From positions 1 through 58,892 of the forward strand of contig NZ_SMBP01000020.1 of assembly GCF_004341945.1 (NCBI RefSeq): a stretch of 58,892 nt of DNA. Direction: 5' to 3'. Made by a program: the position numbers and the translations under genes. The stretch is from Longicatena caecimuris (lineage in GTDB: Bacteria; Bacillota_I; Bacilli_A; Erysipelotrichales; Erysipelotrichaceae). Every line of letters starts with the position of its first letter. Positions within the stretch are counted from its first letter, which is position 1. Below are positions 1-8,716 of this stretch, one piece after another. Below the pieces are notes generated by a model. It ran no database searches. It was given only the letters and a program-made list of their open reading frames with translations, and was not told the origin of the DNA.

Positions 1-204
1 TTATCTTACCAATAAACAAATAAAAATGATGCATACTCGTTAGCTATAATTTCGAGTTTACACCATTTTTTTACTTTTAACTTCTAAAGACAGGTTTTTT
101 CAAATCGCAAGTGTTTCTCGCGAAAAAGATGGTAAAATACATTAAATTTTTATAGCCATTCCCCACTTCATAATCATCATAAGAAAGGCTTATGACAGAA
201 TTCA
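1..204. other. Intergenic left edge, no feature recognised
   Basis: AT-rich stretch between the window edge and the end of the ABC permease. I see no supported gene, terminator or repeat in it. A TAAAAT hexamer near 133 could be a -10 element but has no convincing partner. Confidence 0.4.
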
Positions 205-1659
205 TTAATAATTTATCACATCATTTGAAACAGTATACGTATAGTCTACGGATGCATTGATCTTACCTTGCTTAGCCTCTTCATGATATTCATCAAATTT
301 AGGTAGGATGATTCCCTTTGTTACAGCATCTCCTATACTATAAGTTCGACTCATATATCGTCCGTTACGATACGTATATAGGAAGGTAATTTGTGTTGAG
401 CCACCCTCATGCTTATCTGTGCAGACATCTAGCACATCATTGTGCAGCTCATAGATGCTTTTATTTAACGTTTCATTCTTTGTCTTACCTACTAAGGAAA
501 GTCCATTTATAGTCGTTTTATTATGGTTAATTTCTTGGCTCATTACAACTTCTATATTTACCGAACTTATTTTTTCCAACTGTGGTAATTCTTGTACTAC
601 GCCAAAGCCATGTGTATATTGGAATGCCTGACCAAATGCTGCACTGCCAATAAGCAGACCGACAAAGACAGTAATCGTTTTTATATTTAAGACGATTTTC
701 CTTTTTGAAAAGAAAACAAGGAATAAATACATAAAGAATATAATCGTTAACCCGACAAGCAGAGAAACACCTCTCGCTGTTTGGACAGCTAGAATCATAC
801 AGAAGGTTACGATAAGAATAATGAATGAATAGCCCAACCAGAATGTTGTACGCTGCTCACTATCTTCAGCTTTTCGATTGATAAAATAGTGATAGGCGAA
901 ATAAAGAGCAATCGCACAGAGGATGATCCAATAAAAGATGGATAACCAATCTGGTGAATAATCAAAAAGGTAAGCTACATTTCGCAATGCCGCATAAGGA
1001 AGACTTAGAAACGTTAAAATAGTATCTGTATTAAAGATATATTCTATATAGTTCCCATAGCCTAGTGTGATGACATTTACCTGTTCCTTTAAGAAGATGT
1101 TCATCGAAATGTATAAGATAAAAGGTAAAATCACATAAGTTCCACTAATAAATAAAGCATCCATCATCGTGTTACATCGAATACACAAAAAGCAAATGAT
1201 AGCTTGTATACATAACATGAAGATAGCAAAGAAACCCATGACCTTGATGTTCATTAAGATTGTTGAGGATAACACATTCATGAATTGGCTGGCAATGATC
1301 GAAGTTGATAAAAAGTATACTGCAATCGGGATCAGGATAGCCAGATAGCCAAAGAGAAAGGTTGTAGAGAATAATTCCTTTTTGCGAATCGGCAAGCCGT
1401 AATATAAATCACAGCTGCGTTTCCGATAAAGGAAGCGAAAGAAATAAATTGGCACAAACATCGAAATACTAATACCACAGAACCCACTCATTGCAGTGAC
1501 AAATGCTTGTACTTCGCTGTAAGCAGTAAAATCATTTATCGTGAAAATGGTAGTAAAGAAACAGATACAAATAAATAAGATTGCCCAGATCAGAATAAGC
1601 AGGCGTCGATTACTTTTATATAAATATTTGAAATATTGTTGATTAAAGAGCTTATTCAT
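205..1659 (-). CDS. ABC-2 type transporter permease, YtrC/BcrB-like
   Basis: Integral membrane subunit of a GntR-controlled ABC exporter, 484 aa. The sequence shows many hydrophobic segments spread over residues 20-345, followed by a hydrophilic C-terminal part of about 120 residues that is probably extracytoplasmic. The start at 1659 is chosen because an AAAGGGG ribosome binding site lies about 10 nt upstream; an in-frame ATG at 1668 sits too close to it. The gene overlaps the end of the ATPase gene by 8 nt, as that gene overlaps gntR, so the three are translationally coupled. The substrate is unknown; related YtrA-type systems respond to cell-envelope antibiotics (family knowledge, not shown here). 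Confidence 0.82.
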   Translation of the reverse strand: MNKLFNQQYFKYLYKSNRRLLILIWAILFICICFFTTIFTINDFTAYSEVQAFVTAMSGFCGISISMFVPIYFFRFLYRKRSCDLYYGLPIRKKELFSTTFLFGYLAILIPIAVYFLSTSIIASQFMNVLSSTILMNIKVMGFFAIFMLCIQAIICFLCIRCNTMMDALFISGTYVILPFILYISMNIFLKEQVNVITLGYGNYIEYIFNTDTILTFLSLPYAALRNVAYLFDYSPDWLSIFYWIILCAIALYFAYHYFINRKAEDSEQRTTFWLGYSFIILIVTFCMILAVQTARGVSLLVGLTIIFFMYLFLVFFSKRKIVLNIKTITVFVGLLIGSAAFGQAFQYTHGFGVVQELPQLEKISSVNIEVVMSQEINHNKTTINGLSLVGKTKNETLNKSIYELHNDVLDVCTDKHEGGSTQITFLYTYRNGRYMSRTYSIGDAVTKGIILPKFDEYHEEAKQGKINASVDYTYTVSNDVINY

Positions 1660-2542
1660 ACAGACCATACCCCTTTCTCTCCATTTCATAAATAAAGATT
1701 TCTTCTAAATTCACCGGCAGTATTTCCATCATCAATGGATTCATGGTTTTTAAATAATTCTGAATCTTATCAATATTGCCTTTTGCGACAAGATTCACGA
1801 CTTTGGATTGAATATGAATGGATAACAGATCAAGCTGAGCAAAGTCTTCTTTCTCTTTTTCTTTTGGGAAAGCCAGTTGAATCTTATGGATATTATCCTT
1901 TGTTGTATCTAAATCACCACTGGTAGAAATGTTCCCATTTTCCAAAATACCAAAGCTATCACAAATATCCTCCATCTCTCGTAAATTGTGTGAGCTGATA
2001 ATCACGGTCATTTCTTTTTCTTCAATCATTTCCATGATAGCTCGTTTAAAGGTAAGACGCATAATAGGATCTAACCCATCAAAGGCTTCATCTAAAAATA
2101 AATATTTAGGTGCAATCGCAAGCGCAATGGCAATAAAAGCTTGTCGCTTCATACCTTTGGAGAAATCTGCCATCGGTTTTTTCTCATCTAATTTAAAGAT
2201 TGAAAGAAACTGATGATAAATACGTTCATTGAATTGCGGATACCATACTTTATAAAATTCTTTCATATCTGCTATGCTGGCATGGAAGAAATAATGTGGA
2301 TCATCACTGATCATTAGGATATTTTGTTTTACTTCAGGGTTTTCATATACATTGTTTCCATCATATAAAACCCCACCGACATCCGGTTTCACGATTCCTG
2401 ACAATATGCGCAGCAATGTAGATTTTCCGGCACCATTGGGCCCGATCAAACCAAACACACTACCATCCGGAATGTTCAGATTTACATCTGTTAACACGAT
2501 ATGAGAACCAAAATTTTTAGATAACGCTTTTATTTCAATCAT
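1652..2542 (-). CDS. ABC transporter ATP-binding protein
   Basis: Cytoplasmic nucleotide-binding subunit, 296 aa, energising the adjacent permease. Walker A GPNGAGKST lies near residue 38, the signature reads FSKGMKRQ rather than LSGGQ, Walker B is YLFLDEAFDG and the H-loop is SSHN. Such a variant signature is common in YtrB/BcrA-like ATPases. The start at 2542 has a textbook AGGAGG 6 nt upstream, inside the 3' end of gntR. The C-terminal 80 residues after the ATPase core form an accessory domain of unknown function. Confidence 0.9.
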   Translation of the reverse strand: MIEIKALSKNFGSHIVLTDVNLNIPDGSVFGLIGPNGAGKSTLLRILSGIVKPDVGGVLYDGNNVYENPEVKQNILMISDDPHYFFHASIADMKEFYKVWYPQFNERIYHQFLSIFKLDEKKPMADFSKGMKRQAFIAIALAIAPKYLFLDEAFDGLDPIMRLTFKRAIMEMIEEKEMTVIISSHNLREMEDICDSFGILENGNISTSGDLDTTKDNIHKIQLAFPKEKEKEDFAQLDLLSIHIQSKVVNLVAKGNIDKIQNYLKTMNPLMMEILPVNLEEIFIYEMERKGYGLYE

Positions 2543-2906
2543 GATATTCCTCCTCATAAACTTCATTGATTGTCTGATAAAGACCATCTTTCCCAATATG
2601 ATATTTCTTCATTTCTTTTACCTTATCTTTAAATTCCTTCATTTTTTCTAAGCGAATCTGTGCGTCTGTATCATTATCTGAGATAAAGCAGCCTTTCCCT
2701 TTCACGGTATAAATATAGCCTTGTGTTTCCAATTCCTGATATGCCTTGGCAACCGTATTGGGATTTACACCTAATTGTGATGCAAGCGAACGTACAGAGG
2801 GTAACTTGTCATTAGGTGACAAGACCTGAATGGAGATAAATTCCAATATCTGTTTTTTTAATTGTTCAAATATTGGCGTTTTACTTTGTACATCTATGAG
2901 AAACAT
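2535..2906 (-). CDS. GntR family regulator, YtrA type
   Basis: One-domain GntR regulator, 123 aa. The N-terminal winged helix contains the typical stretch LPSVRSLASQLGVNPNTVAKA and is followed by only a short C-terminal dimerisation tail, which defines the YtrA subfamily. Two consecutive ATGs exist at 2909 and 2906; the second has the better spacing (7 nt) from GGAGG. It is the first gene of the operon with the ABC ATPase and permease. An inverted repeat downstream of the -10 box suggests autorepression, with inducer binding relieving it. Confidence 0.9.
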   Translation of the reverse strand: MFLIDVQSKTPIFEQLKKQILEFISIQVLSPNDKLPSVRSLASQLGVNPNTVAKAYQELETQGYIYTVKGKGCFISDNDTDAQIRLEKMKEFKDKVKEMKKYHIGKDGLYQTINEVYEEEYHD

Positions 2907-2920
2907 CATCTCACCTCCAA

Positions 2921-2976
2921 CTGTATTACTGTATCTAGTACACTAATACAGTATACCATATTTTCATATCTGTCAA
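2921..2976 (-). promoter_or_regulatory. gntR-ABC promoter with inverted-repeat operator
   Basis: Read on the minus strand: -35 TTGACA (2976-2971) and -10 TATACT (2955-2950) with a short 15-nt spacer. The perfect 8-bp inverted repeat CTGTATTA / TAATACAG (2921-2928 and 2944-2951) touches the -10 and covers the probable start site. An inner pair, ACTGTA and TACACT, gives further dyad symmetry. Position and symmetry suit autorepression by the GntR protein. Confidence 0.7.
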
Positions 2977-3202
2977 GGATCGATATGTATTTCTTTGTAT
3001 ATTTCTCTTCAACCGGCTTTAAGCTATTCTCATTTGTAAGCCTATTTCTTACTAACAACAGATGATGAAAAGTGATAACGGAACTTAGCTAATTCACAAA
3101 TTATCAATTCTTTTTGACGGCGAAACTAAGATATTGAAATTATCGTAAGAAATAATTGTTCCTTCTACATCACAATAAGATTTTCCATAACAATTAAAAA
3201 TA

Positions 3203-3240
3203 ATAAAAAAAGAAGCACAAAGACGATCAATCTTCATGCT
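3203..3240 (-). terminator. Intrinsic terminator of the metG operon
   Basis: On the minus strand AGCATGAAGA, a 7-nt loop and TCTTTGTGCT form a 10-bp stem with two G-U pairs, followed by TCTTTTTTT. The stem overlaps the last codons of the 62-aa gene. Confidence 0.8.
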
Positions 3241-3415
3241 CCTTCATAAGTTTTTTCACCATGAGATATCTGGCAATTCCCATAGCCAATAAAATACTAC
3301 CAATCAAAAGAAATGCGATGTTACTAGAGGACAGCCCTTTTAAGAGAAAGCCACCACCGGCTATCATCAAAACAACTGCAGCGCTATACAATGCGGTTTT
3401 TTGTTTCACATCCAT
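3227..3415 (-). CDS. Small membrane protein, two predicted TM helices
   Basis: 62 aa, not recognised. Two hydrophobic segments (about residues 8-26 and 32-50) are followed by a charged tail ending KKLMKEHED. It resembles its upstream neighbour in length and layout and may be a diverged paralogue. It starts 6 nt after that gene, with AAGG just upstream of the ATG. It lies downstream of metG and ahead of the shared terminator, so it is probably co-transcribed under T-box control. No function can be assigned. Confidence 0.6.
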   Translation of the reverse strand: MDVKQKTALYSAAVVLMIAGGGFLLKGLSSSNIAFLLIGSILLAMGIARYLMVKKLMKEHED

Positions 3416-3421
3416 ATAGCC

Positions 3422-3613
3422 TTATTCATCTCCATGCTTCATAAAAGCAATTGCAAAGATAATCAGACGAATCACTGCGATAATCAATAAAACAGCCGCT
3501 ATAACGGAAAAGACGATTTGATCCGTGTGTACTCCATGATAAATAAAATAGATGGAGATAAAAATCAATAAGATATCCGTTCCCATTGACAACATCACAT
3601 ACTTGCTATCCAA
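3422..3613 (-). CDS. Small membrane protein cotranscribed with metG
   Basis: 63 aa, not recognised. Two hydrophobic segments (about residues 8-27 and 33-55). The start is a TTG placed directly against the metG stop codon, with AAGGTGAG in the metG end as ribosome binding site; the next in-frame ATG would remove most of the first helix. Its tight coupling to metG is the only clue to a role. Confidence 0.55.
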   Translation of the reverse strand: MDSKYVMLSMGTDILLIFISIYFIYHGVHTDQIVFSVIAAVLLIIAVIRLIIFAIAFMKHGDE

Positions 3614-5584
3614 TTAGCTCACCTTCGTTCCATTTGGCAAATCTTTTAGAATCGTCACAATATCTAAATCCTTATCATTGCTTGCGCAAAGAATCATGCC
3701 CTGACTCTCTACTCCACGCAATTTCACCGGTTTCAGATTGCTGACGACAACGACTTTTTTACCAATGACATCTTTTGGTTCAAATGTTTTTGCGATACCA
3801 CTGACGATCTGACGTGTTTCTGTACCCAAATCAATTTGTTCAACAAGCAAACGATCTGCTTTTGGATGTTTTTCAGCCGCAATAATCGTACCTACCTTCA
3901 ATTCAATCTTTGTGAAATCATCAATGGTGATTTCAGAAGGTTCGATTGCTTCTTTCTTTTCTGCTTTTTTACTTGCTTTAGCAGCTTCCTTTGCTTCTTT
4001 TGCTTTATCCTTTTCTAAGGTTTCCATAAATTCTTTGACATCGATACGGGCAAACAGAATTTCTGGTTTCGCATCTACTGTATGTCCACATTCCAAATTA
4101 CCGAATTCTTCCAGACTTTCAGCAGAACGCTCTGATGTACTTAATTCATCCAGAATTTTTTCAGCAGTTTCCGGCATAAAGCTGCTTAGTAAGACAGCGG
4201 CAATACGAATGCTTTCCAATAGGTTGTACAATACAGTTGCCAAGCGATCTTTCTTACTTTCATCTTTACCTAATACCCAAGGTGTTGTTTCATCAATATA
4301 TTTATTGCAGCGCTTTAATAAAGTAAAGATTTCTTCAATGGCATCACCGACATGCAATGTTTCCATTTTCTTAGCTACTCGTTTTGGTGTATCCAACGCT
4401 AAGTCCATCAGTTCCTTATCAATATCCTCGCGTTCTAATGGATTAGAAATTACACCATTAAAATATTTATTCTGCATAGAAATCGTACGGTTTACCAGAT
4501 TTCCCAAGACATTTGCTAAATCAGAATTTATTCGTTCGACCATCAAATCCCAGGTAATAGTTCCATCCTGTGCAAATGGCATCTCATGCAATACGAAATA
4601 ACGTACCGCATCCACACCAAAATAGTGGACCAATTCATCCGCATAAATGGCATTGCCTTTTGATTTTGACATCTTGCCATCGCCAACCAACAGCCAAGGA
4701 TGACCGAATACCTGTTTTGGCAGTGGTTCCCCTAAGGCCATCAGCATGATTGGCCAATATATCGTATGGAAACGAAGAATATCCTTACCTATGATATGCA
4801 CATCTGCCGGCCAATATTTCTTGTAGTTTTCGCCATGATTACCATCAGCATCATAGCCCAGAGAAGTGATATAGTTACTCAATGCATCAATCCAAACATA
4901 CACAACATGATCTGGATCAAAGTCTACCGGTATACCCCATTTAAAAGATGTACGGGAAACACATAGATCCTGTAATCCCGGTTTTAAGAAGTTATTGATC
5001 ATTTCATTCTTACGAGATTCTGGCTGAATAAATTCCGGATGTTCCTCAATATGCTTGATTAGCTTAGGTGCATATTTTTGCAAATTGAAGAAGTAAGCTT
5101 CTTCTGTTGCCTTTTGTACAGGTCTGCCACAATCCGGACACTTTCCATCAATCAATTGACTCTCGGTCCAGAAGGATTCACATGGAGTACAATACATGCC
5201 TTCATATTTTCCTTTATAGATATCGCCTTGTTCATACAGCTTTTTGAAGATTTTCTGTACTTGACGTTCATGTCCTTCATCCGTTGTACGTACAAAATAA
5301 TCATAAGAAGTATTCATCATATCAAAATTCTTACGTACGATATCGGCAACTTTATCTACGAATTCCTTTGGTGTTACACCGGCTTCTTTTGCCTTTTCTT
5401 CAATCTTTTGTCCATGTTCATCCGTTCCGGTTTGGAAGAACACATCATAGCCTTGCTGACGTTTATATCTGGCAATGGCATCGGTTAATACAATTTCATA
5501 TGTATTCCCAATGTGTGGTCTGCCGGATGTATACGTAATTGCAGTTGTGATATAATATTTACCTTTTTTACATTCTTTACACAT
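3614..5584 (-). CDS. metG: Methionyl-tRNA synthetase
   Basis: Class I aminoacyl-tRNA synthetase charging tRNA-Met, 656 aa. The catalytic core has the HIGH-type motif RPHIGN near residue 20, a zinc knuckle with two CxxC pairs (CTPC and CPDC), and KMSKS in GDGKMSKSKGN. An anticodon-binding helical domain follows. The last 110 residues are a Trbp111-like OB-fold tRNA-binding domain (IELKVGTIIAAEKHPKADRL). A charged Lys/Ala/Glu linker joins the two. The start at 5584 follows AAGGAGG. A methionine T-box leader lies directly upstream. Confidence 0.97.
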   Translation of the reverse strand: MCKECKKGKYYITTAITYTSGRPHIGNTYEIVLTDAIARYKRQQGYDVFFQTGTDEHGQKIEEKAKEAGVTPKEFVDKVADIVRKNFDMMNTSYDYFVRTTDEGHERQVQKIFKKLYEQGDIYKGKYEGMYCTPCESFWTESQLIDGKCPDCGRPVQKATEEAYFFNLQKYAPKLIKHIEEHPEFIQPESRKNEMINNFLKPGLQDLCVSRTSFKWGIPVDFDPDHVVYVWIDALSNYITSLGYDADGNHGENYKKYWPADVHIIGKDILRFHTIYWPIMLMALGEPLPKQVFGHPWLLVGDGKMSKSKGNAIYADELVHYFGVDAVRYFVLHEMPFAQDGTITWDLMVERINSDLANVLGNLVNRTISMQNKYFNGVISNPLEREDIDKELMDLALDTPKRVAKKMETLHVGDAIEEIFTLLKRCNKYIDETTPWVLGKDESKKDRLATVLYNLLESIRIAAVLLSSFMPETAEKILDELSTSERSAESLEEFGNLECGHTVDAKPEILFARIDVKEFMETLEKDKAKEAKEAAKASKKAEKKEAIEPSEITIDDFTKIELKVGTIIAAEKHPKADRLLVEQIDLGTETRQIVSGIAKTFEPKDVIGKKVVVVSNLKPVKLRGVESQGMILCASNDKDLDIVTILKDLPNGTKVS

Positions 5585-5600
5585 AACATACGCCTCCTTA

Positions 5601-5830
5601 TAAAAGAAAAACTTCCGCCAAAGGACGAAAGTTCGTGGTACCACCTTTATTTATGTACTTGCTGTACACCTTAACATCGTTAACGCCGATGCTACGTTTT
5701 TTCCTGACTATTCAGAAAAACGGTTCCAGGGCCATCTTCTTTTTATTTCACCTGTGAATTTTCACCAGCCATTCACTCTCTGTAAGGCTTTCATAAAAAT
5801 ACTCTTCCTGTCTTTACCTTTCTATCAGTT
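5601..5830 (-). promoter_or_regulatory. T-box leader, methionine specific, with terminator
   Basis: On the minus strand the leader holds the T-box core AAGGTGGTACCACGAA (about 5647-5632), which pairs with the uncharged tRNA acceptor end. It overlaps an antiterminator/terminator switch. The terminator stem is CTTTCGTC / GGCGGAAG (5631-5612), followed by TTTTTCTTTTA. Stem I contains the conserved GAGAGTGAATGG and GGTG elements. The candidate specifier codon is ATG at 5735-5733 in AAGATGGCC, i.e. methionine. Uncharged tRNA-Met should raise metG expression. Confidence 0.9.
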
Positions 5831-5833
5831 ATC

Positions 5834-5862
5834 ATTATATAGAATATTCTGCCCATTGGCAA
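5834..5862 (-). promoter_or_regulatory. Promoter of the metG T-box transcript
   Basis: -35 TTGCCA (5862-5857), 17-nt spacer and consensus -10 TATAAT (5839-5834) on the minus strand, just upstream of the T-box leader. Confidence 0.8.
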
Positions 5863-6030
5863 GGTTTTCAAAACGAAATCACGAAAAAAGATGAAGATAT
5901 AAAAGCCTTACCTGTGTGCTTATGTAGATGGCACTGCTCCTTACAAGAATATTGAAAGCTTCCTTTTTTGATAATGAGATGTAAAGTCCTCGATTTTCCT
6001 TTCTATCGCCTCATCTAAACAAATCTTATG

Positions 6031-6056
6031 AAAAAGAAGAGATTACTCTCTTCTTA
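6031..6056 (-). terminator. Terminator of the RDD-PHP gene
   Basis: Perfect 9-bp stem AAGAAGAGA / TCTCTTCTT with a 4-nt loop, followed by TTTC. It overlaps the stop codon. Confidence 0.75.
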
Positions 6057-7529
6057 CTCTTTCGCGTAAAGCAACATATCGATGAGTGGCTCTGCTTCTT
6101 TTGGACAATGACACTCTCCAATTGCTCTGCCCGTACCTTCTTTATAAAAATCACTTCCACAAGTAATCAGCAATTTTCGATCTTTCGCCAATTGCATTAA
6201 CGTTGCCATTTCTTTGCGCGTATAATCTGGACGGAATACTTCCAAACCTTCTATCCCCATCTGTAATGCAAGTATCAGGAGATTTTCATCTTTTTCAAAT
6301 AAAGGATATGGATTTGCCAGGATGGCAATACCATTACTTAAGGAAATTACATCTAAGACGTCCTGTAAAGATGGATGTTTTGCGTTTACATGACATGGTT
6401 TCCCTTGCGCAAAATAATCAGTTGCTAACTGGTGATAAGGATTTTTCATTTTCCCTAATAAATAGGGTTTTATTATCTCACAGTCTTGAAAACGCGGATG
6501 ATTTAAAACATGACGTGCAATCATTTCACCGGATATCTGTTGAAAACGGTTATTTTCCAACAAATCATCTACATGGATTTGCTTTCCAAGATATTGTTCA
6601 AATAGACGCACACGCTGTATACTAGCACGTTTTTCCGCCAATAAAGCATCATTTTCAATCGTTCTATACAATTCATTTTGATAATCTACAAAATAACCAA
6701 GCACATGTACTGTATGCCCATGCAGATCGGCTAAAATTTCCACACCATTCACATAACGTATTCCATACAATTCACTCATTCGTAAAGCGATGGCATTTGA
6801 TTTTGTTGTATTTAGATCTGTGATCGAAATGGTTTTAAGTCCTTGACGTTTTGCGCTCTGAAAAATTTCTTCGATATTATAGTCAGCACCAATACTGAAA
6901 TTGGAATGAATATGCAAATCAACGCTATTTATAGAAACGGTTTTCTGAGCAGCTGCTTCACTAATCGATGGTTGTTTTACCGTTTCTTTTACTGACTCTG
7001 CTATAAAAGTAGAACCTACGATTTTAACCACACAGGTACGTGTCAGAAAATCAATTAAGGAGCGATGTTTTTTGTCCGCTAGTACCACGATGCCATTTAA
7101 CAGCCAATATGCCATAACACCAAAAATACTAGTGAATAGCATCAACACTACAAATGGTATTGCAAAACCAATAAGATCTCGCATATACATCTGACGAATA
7201 TTCGCTTTCTTTCCACTGATGCTGATAAGCTGAAAATCATATAAATACATTCCCAGACTCTGTCCACCTGTTTTACGACAAATGATAGTATTTAAAAAGA
7301 AAATGGACCCGATCATCATGACACCGACAATCACATTCACAACTTTCACACCAGAAAAGCTCATTAAGCTTCCTAAGACGGCAAGCATGACAATATTCCA
7401 TAACATCATGGGAGATAAAGCTACACTCACATCTAACATAAAAGAAAGAAGTCTGTCACCGAAATCTTTCTTTTCAATATAACGATATTTCTGAACTGAG
7501 GTTCCTATTTTTTTCTTTACTTTCTGCAT
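6054..7529 (-). CDS. Membrane protein: RDD domain fused to degenerate PHP domain
   Basis: 491 aa. Residues about 25-145 are an RDD-type membrane domain with several TM helices (GDRLLSFMLDVSVALSP, then CRKTGGQSLGMYLYD). Residues about 195-490 are a PHP-type domain beginning VDLHIHSNFSIGADYN. Family metal ligands are partly missing: ITDHN reads ITDLN, AHP reads ANP, the P-x-H site reads PDYT and GSDFH reads GSDFY. HIH and GVEI...HTVHVLGY remain. A PHP phosphoesterase activity is therefore doubtful and a sensing or binding role is possible. Start 7529 is preferred (GGGTGA 5 nt upstream); 7559 lacks a site. It sits 4 nt behind the zinc-ribbon gene. Confidence 0.75.
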   Translation of the reverse strand: MQKVKKKIGTSVQKYRYIEKKDFGDRLLSFMLDVSVALSPMMLWNIVMLAVLGSLMSFSGVKVVNVIVGVMMIGSIFFLNTIICRKTGGQSLGMYLYDFQLISISGKKANIRQMYMRDLIGFAIPFVVLMLFTSIFGVMAYWLLNGIVVLADKKHRSLIDFLTRTCVVKIVGSTFIAESVKETVKQPSISEAAAQKTVSINSVDLHIHSNFSIGADYNIEEIFQSAKRQGLKTISITDLNTTKSNAIALRMSELYGIRYVNGVEILADLHGHTVHVLGYFVDYQNELYRTIENDALLAEKRASIQRVRLFEQYLGKQIHVDDLLENNRFQQISGEMIARHVLNHPRFQDCEIIKPYLLGKMKNPYHQLATDYFAQGKPCHVNAKHPSLQDVLDVISLSNGIAILANPYPLFEKDENLLILALQMGIEGLEVFRPDYTRKEMATLMQLAKDRKLLITCGSDFYKEGTGRAIGECHCPKEAEPLIDMLLYAKE

Positions 7530-7533
7530 AGTT

Positions 7534-7848
7534 TCACCCAATTTCTTCACTTTTTTCATAACGCAGGATACCTGCTTTTACACATAGCCATTCCATGAGT
7601 GCAGCACTCACGAAAGAAACACCTAATATATAAATAAACTTAACATCAATCGTTTTCCCCTGTAAGAGCTGTAAACTGCTACTAACAGCAATTGCCACAG
7701 ATACGAATGGTATGAGCATATATTTTTTAACACTCATCGTATTCAATTGATACTTCTGATGGCAAGATGGGCAGACGATATGCACATTCCCCTTTAGGAT
7801 ACTTAGTTTTATTGGGGCATGGCATTGTTCACAAGTATATAATTTCAT
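7534..7848 (-). CDS. Zinc-ribbon protein with two TM helices
   Basis: 104 aa. An N-terminal zinc ribbon with two CxxC pairs (CEQC and CPSC, about residues 5-28) is followed by two hydrophobic segments (about 42-60 and 68-88). The start at 7848 follows GAGGT; an upstream ATG would place that site inside the gene. It is the first gene of a two-gene unit with the RDD-PHP protein, so the two probably act together at the membrane. No named family recognised. Confidence 0.65.
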   Translation of the reverse strand: MKLYTCEQCHAPIKLSILKGNVHIVCPSCHQKYQLNTMSVKKYMLIPFVSVAIAVSSSLQLLQGKTIDVKFIYILGVSFVSAALMEWLCVKAGILRYEKSEEIG

Positions 7849-7927
7849 TATCTTAAACCTCACATGCATATTATACTACAGATTCATGATTTGTATATGC
7901 TTTAAGAAAAGTTTAAGGTTTCTTATC

Positions 7928-7956
7928 TTGCAACATCGCATAAAATCTTATATGAT
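7928..7956 (+). promoter_or_regulatory. Promoter of the VanZ-like gene
   Basis: -35 TTGCAA (7928-7933), 17-nt spacer, -10 TATGAT (7951-7956), 28 nt before the start codon. On the other strand a TATAAT near 7870 could serve the divergent zinc-ribbon gene, but its -35 is poor. Confidence 0.7.
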
Positions 7957-7983
7957 AAAGTCCTATGAAAGGAGCGGACTCTT

Positions 7984-8685
7984 ATGGTACAAAAGTATCA
8001 AAAAATAATAGATTTTCTACTGTTCGGCATCTTACCGGCCGGACTGATTCATACCTTATATCTGCTCTTGTTTAAAACACCTTTTTCCAACGATGCCATA
8101 TTGATGATTACTGGCTCTATCATCGTGTTGGGAATCCTCCCATGGATATTTTACCACACTCATGAAAACGAGGATATTCTCCATGATGCACAACATCAGA
8201 TATGGATGTTGCTGTTTCTAGTATATGTCTTCCAATTGGCTTATTTGTTATTTTTTTCAGCTGATTTTGCGCGCGATAAAGTAAATCTGTTGGATGGAAA
8301 TTATGGAACGGCCTTGCAGATACAGTGGGAAAACGGAACCAATCTTATGCCCTTTAAAACCATTAAGCAGATGATGATTATTTTCGATATACCAGCCATT
8401 TCCAATCAAATCGCTATTATCAATTTATTTGGTAATTTCATTGCATTTATGCCTTTTTCCTTCTTTTTACCAAAGTTATTTCCATGTATGAAGAAAGCCA
8501 GATGTTATCTTCCCTGTATAGCATGTATCATAATCGCAGTTGAAGTAACACAGTTTTTCACCTTAACCGGTACGATGGATATTGATGATTTCATTCTGAA
8601 TTTTGGCGGTGCCTTATTATGTTATCTTCCCTTATACAGTATCTACCATCTGCATAATCAACCATATAAAAACACATCACTTTAA
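7984..8685 (+). CDS. VanZ-like family membrane protein
   Basis: 233 aa with about five to six TM helices. The VanZ family signature is clear: NLMPFKTI, then NLFGNFIAFMPFSFFLP and IAVEVTQFFTLTGTMDIDDFILNFGG near the C terminus. VanZ-like proteins are linked to low-level teicoplanin resistance and envelope functions; the biochemical activity is not known. The start is supported by AAAGGAG. It is a single-gene unit between its own promoter and a bidirectional terminator. Confidence 0.85.
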   Translation: MVQKYQKIIDFLLFGILPAGLIHTLYLLLFKTPFSNDAILMITGSIIVLGILPWIFYHTHENEDILHDAQHQIWMLLFLVYVFQLAYLLFFSADFARDKVNLLDGNYGTALQIQWENGTNLMPFKTIKQMMIIFDIPAISNQIAIINLFGNFIAFMPFSFFLPKLFPCMKKARCYLPCIACIIIAVEVTQFFTLTGTMDIDDFILNFGGALLCYLPLYSIYHLHNQPYKNTSL

Positions 8686-8698
8686 AGGATGTGTTTTT
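8668..8698. terminator. Bidirectional terminator between vanZ-like gene and fba
   Basis: AAAAACACATC and GATGTGTTTTT pair over 11 bp around a 9-nt loop, giving a T-run on both strands. It serves the converging genes. Confidence 0.85.
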
Positions 8699-8716
8699 CA
8701 TTTTCTGATTTGTATA

